A DNA stretch of 6,067 nucleotides, from the NCBI GenBank assembly GCA_900552755.1, contig USAY01000110.1, positions 1-6,067 of the forward strand. Reading direction: 5' to 3'. The position numbers were made by a program, and so were the translations under genes. The stretch is from an uncultured Collinsella sp. GTDB taxonomy: Bacteria > Actinomycetota > Coriobacteriia > Coriobacteriales > Coriobacteriaceae. Numbering within the stretch: position 1 is the stretch's first letter; every line of letters starts with the position of its first letter. Shown one piece after another: positions 1-4,024 of this stretch. The notes beneath the pieces are model-generated. The model searched no databases. It saw nothing but the letters and a program-made list of their open reading frames with translations, and was not told the origin of the DNA.

Positions 1-969
1 GCGACGTGTGCGTACCGGATTGAGGACGGTCGCGTGCGCGAGGTGGCGGATATGGCTTCTTTGGGACGCCGAGAATCGCTGTTGTCCGATGACATGTTGG
101 GGTGGGGTGCCATCCGATGTGCAAATAAAGGAGTATTCAGCAGGCGTGAGGACAATTTGGGCTCTCTGGAGCCGCCCGGGGACGTATCGAGCGCGAAAAA
201 AAGTTCGGAATTGGACAAATCGTCTGAATTTGTGGCGCAAACGTCGCTCGAGAACGGCTCGGAAGCCTTCCCGCGCACGGATGGAAGCAGAATACTCCAA
301 AAAATGCACGCTGGGTCGGCTACCACCCTGGCAGGGAGCTGGTTTCGCTACGATCGCGCGGGCGGTTGGGTGCTGCGCGGGCTCGATGCGTCGTTTTCGG
401 CTGGCGCGGTGCATGCGGTTGCGGGCGGTAACGGCTGCGGCAAGTCGACAATGCTTTCGGTGCTGGCGAAGACCGCCAAGCTGCAGCGCGGCCGCATGGT
501 GCGCGGGGCGGCCTCGGCGGCGCTGCTGCCTCAGAATCCCAAAGCATTGCTGGTTGCCGAGACGGTTCGCGATGAGCTGATAGAATGGGCTTCGACCTGC
601 GGATATGACGAGAACTTGGCGCGGGAGCGTGCGGCGCAACTGGGATTGGACGGCCTGGAGACGCGCCACCCCTACGACCTCTCGGGCGGACAGCGCCAGC
701 TGCTCGCACTGGCAAAGCTGCTGCTGATCGGCCCCGAGCTGCTGCTGCTTGACGAGCCCACGAAGGGCTTGGACCTGGAGAGCCGCCGCATCATCGCCCG
801 CGCCCTGCGTGACCATGCGAAGGCTGGCGGCACCGTCATCATGGCTACGCACGATTTGGACTTTGCCGAGCAGGTAGCCGACGACGTCGCCATGATGTTT
901 GACGGCGAGATTGCCTGCATGGAGCCCCCGGCCGACTTCTTTGCCGACAACGTGTTCTATAGGGCGTGA
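1..969 (+). CDS. ECF transporter tandem ATPase, 5'-partial (second ABC domain complete)
   Basis: This is an ATP-hydrolysing subunit of an energy-coupling factor (ECF) vitamin/metal importer on the cytoplasmic membrane face. The frame is open from base 1. The first residues (ATCAYRIEDGRV) look like the tail of a first ABC domain, so I read this as the 3' part of a two-domain ATPase. A linker of about 85 residues follows, rich in Ser, Lys and Glu and lower in GC. The second ABC domain is complete: Walker A GGNGCGKST (424-450), Q-loop LPQNPK (around 526-543), signature LSGGQ (679-693), Walker B LLLLDEP (739-759) and switch histidine in ATHD (His at 850-852). The C-terminal FFADNVFYRA resembles ends of ECF ATPases encoded beside S components. 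An internal ATG at 34 or 304 could in principle start a single-domain protein, but I see no good Shine-Dalgarno site before either. The S-component gene begins four bases after the stop. Confidence 0.88.
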   Translation, partial: ATCAYRIEDGRVREVADMASLGRRESLLSDDMLGWGAIRCANKGVFSRREDNLGSLEPPGDVSSAKKSSELDKSSEFVAQTSLENGSEAFPRTDGSRILQKMHAGSATTLAGSWFRYDRAGGWVLRGLDASFSAGAVHAVAGGNGCGKSTMLSVLAKTAKLQRGRMVRGAASAALLPQNPKALLVAETVRDELIEWASTCGYDENLARERAAQLGLDGLETRHPYDLSGGQRQLLALAKLLLIGPELLLLDEPTKGLDLESRRIIARALRDHAKAGGTVIMATHDLDFAEQVADDVAMMFDGEIACMEPPADFFADNVFYRA

Positions 970-973
970 TGGG

Positions 974-1687
974 ATGACGGACTGTCGTTTCTCGCGTTTA
1001 CTCACAAAACTGGAGATCCCGCTGTTGTTGGCGGTGCCGGCGGTGATGGCAGCGGCGTTGCTGGCGGGCGTTGAGCAGGCGGCGCTTGCCATGCTTGTCG
1101 TGGTGGCGCTGGTGCTTGCACTGTTCTTTGCGGGTTACGAGGCATCTCGTCCGGGTTTGCGCCAGATTATGCCCACGCTGGTGCTGGCGGCGCTGGCGGC
1201 GGCGGGGCGCATCCTGTTTGGGCCCATTCCCGACTTTAAACCGGTGAGCGCCATCGCCATTATCGCGGGGGCGACGCTTGGTCGCCGCAATGGTTTTATG
1301 GTTGGCGCGCTGGCGGCGCTGACCAGCAATTTCTTTTTTGGGCAGGGCATGTGGACGCCATGGCAGATGTATGCCTGGGGCCTGGTTGGCTATGTTGGCG
1401 GTGCGCTGGCGCATGCCGGTGCGTTCGACCGTGCGGATGGAACCGTGCGCATGCCGGCGCTGATGGCGTACGGCTTTGCTTCGGGTCTGCTGTACGGCGT
1501 GGTGATCAACGCGTACGACATTATCGGTTTTGTACAACCGCTCACGTGGGCGGGCGTCGTGGCGCGTCTTGCCACGGCAGTGCCGTTCGATATCACACAC
1601 GGCCTCGCGACCTGCGTGTTCTTGGCCGCCCTCTACAAGCCTTGGTGTCGACGGATCAACCGCGTTGTCGTGAAATACGGGCTGTAG
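974..1687 (+). CDS. ECF transporter S component (substrate-binding membrane subunit)
   Basis: This is a 237-residue, very hydrophobic protein with about six or seven predicted membrane segments (roughly residues 16-32, 36-54, 64-82, 92-118, 130-150, 166-188 and 200-222). Motifs include RILFGPIPDFKPV (79-91), a glycine-rich IIAGATLGRRNGFMVGAL stretch and SNFFFGQGMWTPWQM (118-132), a pattern I associate with ECF S components. It would bind the substrate in the membrane and pair with the EcfT/ATPase module. ATG 974 was chosen because it follows the ATPase stop (969) by four bases with a purine-rich stretch before it. The frame is open upstream to 899, but that would overlap the ATPase. The substrate cannot be read from the sequence. 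Similar S components next to tandem ATPases have been proposed to carry corrinoids (the CbrT-type group), so cobalamin or a precursor is a reasonable guess. No EcfT gene is visible; it may lie upstream of the window. Confidence 0.85.
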   Translation: MTDCRFSRLLTKLEIPLLLAVPAVMAAALLAGVEQAALAMLVVVALVLALFFAGYEASRPGLRQIMPTLVLAALAAAGRILFGPIPDFKPVSAIAIIAGATLGRRNGFMVGALAALTSNFFFGQGMWTPWQMYAWGLVGYVGGALAHAGAFDRADGTVRMPALMAYGFASGLLYGVVINAYDIIGFVQPLTWAGVVARLATAVPFDITHGLATCVFLAALYKPWCRRINRVVVKYGL

Positions 1688-1727
1688 GGCTGGTTGCGCC
1701 GGGGCGTGAATCAATACTTCCGAAGTA

Positions 1728-1893
1728 CCATTTCAAAACTATGCCGGTTTACGGGGCTAGATTAGCGTAGGCCGACCATACCGGCTTTTTTCAAAATAGA
1801 GCAAGCCGTTTACCTGAGGTTTTATTATTTCGGAATTGCGTATGGTTGGGGGTTCGCGATTCAGCCCCGTAAACCGGCATAGTTTTGGAATGG
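1728..1893. repeat. Foldback element 1 (166 bp, 31-bp terminal inverted arms)
   Basis: The arms 1728-1758 and 1863-1893 are reverse complements at 30 of 31 positions, including a perfect 25-bp core that begins CAAAACTATGCCGG (1734-1758 with 1863-1887). Pairing continues imperfectly inward: CCGACCATAC (1772-1781) faces GTATGGTTGG (1840-1849). Transcribed from either strand, the unit would fold into one long hairpin. It has no coding capacity and I see no clear target-site duplication. The interior matches foldback element 2 at matching offsets (see that entry), so the two belong to one family. It could be a MITE-like non-autonomous element, a REP/BIME-like palindrome or a structured RNA; the sequence does not decide between these. 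Confidence 0.85.
1743..1791 (+). terminator. Possible intrinsic terminator after the ECF S-component gene
   Basis: GCCGGT (1743-1748) can pair with ACCGGC (1780-1785), and a run of six T follows directly (1786-1791). A shorter alternative stem, GCCG (1771-1774) with CGGC (1782-1785), ends at the same T run. Both lie in the left half of foldback element 1, about 55-100 bases after the S-component stop, so the element may end that operon's transcript. The stems are short and the first has a large loop, so this is tentative. The long foldback pairing would compete with it once the right arm is transcribed. Confidence 0.4.
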
Positions 1894-1914
1894 CCGGCTG
1901 ATATGACGGGCATC

Positions 1915-1981
1915 GTGGCCCTCAGAGAGCCAAATCGATCCGTTTTCCTCCGTCCCCAGACGTCCCCGGGGAATCAGTTGG
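1915..1981. repeat. Direct repeat, copy 1 (GATCC...CTCCGTCCCCAG family)
   Basis: The core at 1937-1959 (GATCCGTTTTCCTCCG, then TCCCCAG) matches 2186-2208 at 22 of 23 positions. Weaker similarity extends on both sides: upstream a GTGG...CCCTC...AG block (1915-1934), downstream GGGAATCAGTTGG against GGGGATCAATTGG in copy 2. This copy carries about nine extra bases (ACGTCCCCG, 1960-1968) that partly repeat the CGTCCCC motif and create a CCCCGGGG palindrome. It lies just before foldback element 2. Confidence 0.75.
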
Positions 1982-1989
1982 CGGCGCTT

Positions 1990-2149
1990 GCCACGAAACT
2001 GGCCCATCTACTACGTTTAGCTTGATACCCCCGACCATGACCGCGTTTTACGAAAAACCGCAGGCTTTCTACCTGCGGTTTTCTTTTTGCGTTGTTCGCT
2101 GTGGTTGAGGGTAGTGGCTTAAACGTAGTAGATGGGTCAGTTCCGTGGC
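1990..2149. repeat. Foldback element 2 (160 bp, 30-bp terminal inverted arms)
   Basis: The arms 1990-2019 and 2120-2149 are reverse complements at 28 of 30 positions (core CCCATCTACTACGTTTA, 2003-2019). Imperfect pairing continues inward. The interior aligns with element 1 at a near-constant offset of about 259 bases: CCGACCAT (2031-2038 and 1772-1779), TACCTG[A/C]GGTTTT (2070-2082 and 1811-1823) and GGTTG[A/G]GGGT (2103-2112 and 1844-1853). The outer arms, in contrast, show little similarity to those of element 1. A terminator-type hairpin sits at the centre. There is no coding potential and no obvious target-site duplication. It is flanked closely by the two copies of the direct repeat. Confidence 0.85.
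2054..2088. terminator. Intrinsic terminator hairpin at the centre of foldback element 2
   Basis: AAAACCGCAGG (2054-2064) pairs perfectly with CCTGCGGTTTT (2072-2082) around a 7-base loop. A T-rich tail follows (TTTTCTTTTT, 2079-2088). On the minus strand the same stem runs into five T, so it could stop transcripts from both directions. It lies between convergent genes and so suits both the ECF operon and read-through from the nuclease gene. The equivalent position in element 1 keeps only the right half of the stem. Confidence 0.75.
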
Positions 2150-2160
2150 GGGAGGGCCGC

Positions 2161-2221
2161 GTGGGTTCCCTCGCGAGGTGAAAATGATCCCTTTTCCTCC
2201 GTCCCCAGGGGATCAATTGGG
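2161..2221. repeat. Direct repeat, copy 2 (GATCC...CTCCGTCCCCAG family)
   Basis: This copy ends one base before the nuclease stop codon (2223-2225, minus strand). It shares the 23-base core (2186-2208) with copy 1 at 22 of 23 positions and the weaker flanks. Here the core is also bracketed by a 7-bp inverted repeat, TGATCCC (2185-2191) and GGGATCA (2209-2215), making a terminator-like hairpin on the minus strand. The ends of copy 1 are less symmetrical. Confidence 0.75.
2181..2215 (-). terminator. Probable terminator of the exonuclease III gene
   Basis: Read on the minus strand, TGATCCC (2215-2209) pairs with GGGATCA (2191-2185) around a 17-base loop, followed by four T (2184-2181). It begins eight bases beyond the nuclease stop codon, the expected place for a terminator. 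Within the loop and stem edge, CCCCTGGGG can form a small alternative hairpin. The stem is short and the U tract only four bases, so confidence is moderate. Confidence 0.5.
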
Positions 2222-2222
2222 G

Positions 2223-3041
2223 CTAGAGTTCTAGCGTGAGGGTGACGGGGCAGTGGTCGCTGCCGAAGATGTCGCCGCGGATGCCGGTGTCGCGAACGTT
2301 GGCGGCGATTGCGTCGCTTACCAGGAAGTAGTCGATGCGCCAGCCGGCGTTGTTCTTGCGGGCATTAAAGCGATAGCTCCACCAGCTGTAGACGCCCTCG
2401 ACGTCGGGGTTTGCCGCGCGCCAGGTATCGGTAAAACCGGCGTCGAGCAGCTCGGTAAACTTGCCGCGTTCTTCGTCCGAAAAGCCGGCGTTGCCGCGGT
2501 TGGACTTGGGGTTCTTAAGGTCGATCTCCTCGTGCGCCACGTTAAAGTCGCCGCAGGTCACGACGGGTTTGCCGCTCTCGCGCTCAAGCGCGCTCAAAAA
2601 GCCGCGATAGGCATCATCCCAGGCCATGCGCACGTCGATGCGGGCGAGTTCGTTTTGCGCGTTGGGAGTGTAGACATCCACAAACCAGAACTTGTCGAAC
2701 TCCAACGCGCAGACGCGGCCCTCGGTTGCGGCTTGGGCGACGAGCTCGGCCGCCTTGCCCTCGCCGGCGTAGGGTAACAGCGCGTCGGCGTGCAGCACGC
2801 GCAGCGGTTCCTGGCGGCTAAAGACCGCAGTGCCCGAATAGCCTTTACGCTCGGCGTAGCTCCAGGTTTGGCGATAGCCGGGCAGGTTAATATCAACCTG
2901 GCCTTCTTGCAACTTGGTCTCTTGCAACGCCAGGATATCGACGTCGAGTTCTTGCGCGATCTGGATAAAGCTCGGGTCCTTTTTGAGCACGGCGCGCAGG
3001 CCGTTGACGTTCCACGAGGCGAAAGTGTAAGTCTGAGGCAT
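2223..3041 (-). CDS. xth: Exodeoxyribonuclease III / AP endonuclease
   Basis: This is a 272-residue, full-length member of the exonuclease III family (endonuclease/exonuclease/phosphatase fold). Such enzymes cut DNA at abasic sites and remove 3'-blocked ends in base-excision repair. Family motifs appear in order: SWNVNGLRA (9-17, Asn11), LQETK (39-43, metal ligand Glu41), DVYTPNA (122-128), GDFNVAHEEIDL (164-175, Asp165 and Asn167), WRIDYFLVSD (234-243, Asp237) and GSDHCPV (260-266, Asp262 and catalytic His263). The stretch around residues 90-108 (ALLPYAGEGKAAELV...) is longer than I recall in the family. The start is supported by AAAGGA four bases upstream (3046-3051 on the plus coordinate). 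The gene is transcribed away from the sirtuin gene and towards the repeat spacer. Confidence 0.96.
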   Translation of the reverse strand: MPQTYTFASWNVNGLRAVLKKDPSFIQIAQELDVDILALQETKLQEGQVDINLPGYRQTWSYAERKGYSGTAVFSRQEPLRVLHADALLPYAGEGKAAELVAQAATEGRVCALEFDKFWFVDVYTPNAQNELARIDVRMAWDDAYRGFLSALERESGKPVVTCGDFNVAHEEIDLKNPKSNRGNAGFSDEERGKFTELLDAGFTDTWRAANPDVEGVYSWWSYRFNARKNNAGWRIDYFLVSDAIAANVRDTGIRGDIFGSDHCPVTLTLEL

Positions 3042-3177
3042 GGTGTCCTTTCGACGGGGTTGGCAGGCTTAAGATTAGCGCAACAGGGGCGGTGGTGGGC
3101 ACCGCGCGTGCTGACCCAAAGGCCGCATGCTGGGACATCGCCCGACGCTGCCCGACCAACAAGGACGGAGGACTCAT
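3042..3177. promoter_or_regulatory. Divergent promoter region between nuclease and sirtuin genes
   Basis: These 136 bases separate two divergently transcribed genes and should hold a promoter for each. The only AT-rich patch is CTTAAGATTAG (3068-3078). On the minus strand it contains TAATCT (3077-3072), a possible -10 box about 30 bases before the nuclease ATG, but I find no convincing -35 partner. No clear promoter for the sirtuin gene stands out. A short tandem GCCCGAC...GCCCGAC occurs around 3141-3157, of unknown meaning. Confidence 0.35.
3167..3172 (+). promoter_or_regulatory. Ribosome binding site fixing the sirtuin start
   Basis: GGAGGA lies five bases before the ATG at 3178. The frame is open further upstream, with another ATG at 3127, but that codon has no comparable site and would add 17 residues without family character. 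Confidence 0.8.
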
Positions 3178-3930
3178 ATGACGCAGGCAATATCGGACCC
3201 CAAACAGGCCTCCGCCGCGCTGGCTGAGCTGTTCGAAACCCATAGCCACGTGGTCTTCTTTGGCGGCGCGGGCGTTTCCACGGCAAGTGGCATTCCCGAT
3301 TTCCGCAGCGTGGACGGTCTGTATCACCAACGGTTTTCCTATCCGCCCGAGACTATGCTCTCACACAGCTTCTACGAGGCGCATCCGGCGGAGTTTTTCG
3401 ACTTCTACCGGACCAAGATGATCGCCCTTAACGCCAAGCCCAACCACTGCCACGCCAAGCTGGCGGAGCTGGAGCGCGCCGGCAAGCTCGACGCCGTGGT
3501 GACGCAAAATATCGACGGCTTGCATCAGGCGGCTGGTTCACGGCGGGTGTTTGAGCTGCATGGCTCGGTCCACCGCAATATCTGTCAGACGTGCGGCGCG
3601 GTCTACAGCGCCGAATGGATTTGCGCGCGCGAGCACGAGGATGCCGCGGGCGTGCCCGTGTGCCCTGCGTGCGGCGGTCGCATCAAGCCCGATGTGGTCC
3701 TCTACGAAGAGCCGCTCGATGAGCGTGTGCTTACCGGCGCCGTTGCCGCCATCGCCGCAGCCGACGCCCTCGTCGTGGGCGGAACCTCGCTCGTGGTGTA
3801 TCCGGCGGCGGGCCTTACGCGATACTTTACCGGCGATACGCTGGCCATTTGCAATTTGGCGCCCACCGATCAGGATGCAAATGCCGACCTGCTGATTTCT
3901 TGCGACATCGCGGCCGCGTTTGCGTTCTAG
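3178..3930 (+). CDS. cobB: Sir2-family NAD-dependent protein deacylase (sirtuin)
   Basis: This is a 250-residue cytoplasmic enzyme that removes acyl groups from protein lysines using NAD+, giving nicotinamide and O-acyl-ADP-ribose. Visible motifs, in order: GGAGVSTASGIPDFRS (29-44, NAD binding), TQNIDGLHQAAGS (109-121), catalytic His128 in ELHGSV, a zinc site CQTC (136-139) and CPAC (162-165), GGTSLVVYPAA (201-211) and NLAPTD (226-231). The strand after the zinc site reads KPDVVLYEEPL, where many sirtuins have a phenylalanine-glycine-glutamate pattern. I have seen this variant in Firmicutes-type sirtuins, so it need not be a defect. I do not see the Tyr-Arg pair typical of SIRT5-like desuccinylases, so an ordinary deacetylase is most likely. 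Length is normal for the family. The folate gene follows after 94 bases, apparently with its own promoter. Confidence 0.95.
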   Translation: MTQAISDPKQASAALAELFETHSHVVFFGGAGVSTASGIPDFRSVDGLYHQRFSYPPETMLSHSFYEAHPAEFFDFYRTKMIALNAKPNHCHAKLAELERAGKLDAVVTQNIDGLHQAAGSRRVFELHGSVHRNICQTCGAVYSAEWICAREHEDAAGVPVCPACGGRIKPDVVLYEEPLDERVLTGAVAAIAAADALVVGGTSLVVYPAAGLTRYFTGDTLAICNLAPTDQDANADLLISCDIAAAFAF

Positions 3931-3944
3931 CCCGCGCGCGCGGA

Positions 3945-3950
3945 TACAAT
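3945..3950 (+). promoter_or_regulatory. Candidate -10 box for the folate gene
   Basis: TACAAT differs from the TATAAT consensus at one position and lies in a small AT-rich window (GGATACAATAGAAAGACTG) between GC-rich stretches. Transcription would begin near 3957, leaving a leader of about 68 bases. No good -35 box is present at 16-18 bases; TTTGCG/TTGCGT near 3919-3925 is slightly too far. Tentative. Confidence 0.4.
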
Positions 3951-3972
3951 AGAAAGACTGATTGCAAAGCGA

Positions 3973-4006
3973 CCCCGCCGCCAGCGCCCAAGCGTGGCGG
4001 CGTGGG
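3973..4006 (+). promoter_or_regulatory. Strong GC hairpin in the folate gene leader
   Basis: CGCCGCCA (3976-3983) pairs perfectly with TGGCGGCG (3995-4002). The stem extends outward by CCC (3973-3975) with GGG (4004-4006) across a one-base bulge, and inward by CGC with GCG. It ends seven bases before the Shine-Dalgarno site and is followed by CATTTTAGG. It could be a weak terminator for the sirtuin gene (the tail is only ATTTT), or a leader structure affecting translation of the folate gene. The hairpin itself is plain to see; its role is inferred. Confidence 0.5.
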
Positions 4007-4012
4007 CATTTT

Positions 4013-4018
4013 AGGAGG
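4013..4018 (+). promoter_or_regulatory. Ribosome binding site fixing the folate gene start
   Basis: AGGAGG lies six bases before ATG 4025. Another in-frame ATG at 4019 directly abuts this site and is therefore unlikely to be used. An open frame back to 3962 has no such site and would encode the leader hairpin. Confidence 0.8.
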
Positions 4019-4024
4019 ATGTTC

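Larger units (their letters stand above)
1688..2222. other. Gene-poor spacer filled with repeats, between convergent genes
   Basis: This 535-base stretch separates the S-component gene (plus strand) from the nuclease gene (minus strand), so both neighbours end here. I see no credible protein-coding gene in it. It holds two foldback elements (1728-1893 and 1990-2149), an imperfect direct repeat (1915-1981 and 2161-2221) around the second element, and up to three terminator-like hairpins. Only about 40 bases after the S-component stop (1688-1727) and short joints between the repeats are unassigned. Several parts are more AT-rich than the flanking genes. The most likely roles are transcription termination for the two convergent genes and landing ground for small repetitive elements. 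Confidence 0.75.

Noticed and set aside
899..973. Upstream start for the ECF S component at 899
   Set aside because: The extra 25 residues overlap the coding end of the ATPase and lack membrane or family character; ATG 974 gives the usual close spacing.
998..1714. A 238-codon minus-strand frame opposite the ECF S-component gene
   Set aside because: The plus-strand protein has clear membrane segments and S-component motifs; the antisense product is a basic, Arg/His/Gln-rich shadow.
1728..2149. Complete insertion sequence with transposase
   Set aside because: The elements are only about 160 bp with no transposase frame and no visible target-site duplication; at most they are non-autonomous.
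1974..2216. An 80-codon minus-strand frame in the repeat spacer
   Set aside because: It runs across both arms of foldback element 2 and the direct repeat, shows no family motif and has no convincing ribosome site. The repeats explain the sequence better.
1728..2221. CRISPR array
   Set aside because: The repeats are two large inverted units and one pair of direct repeats, not a series of identical short repeats with regular unique spacers, and no cas genes are nearby.
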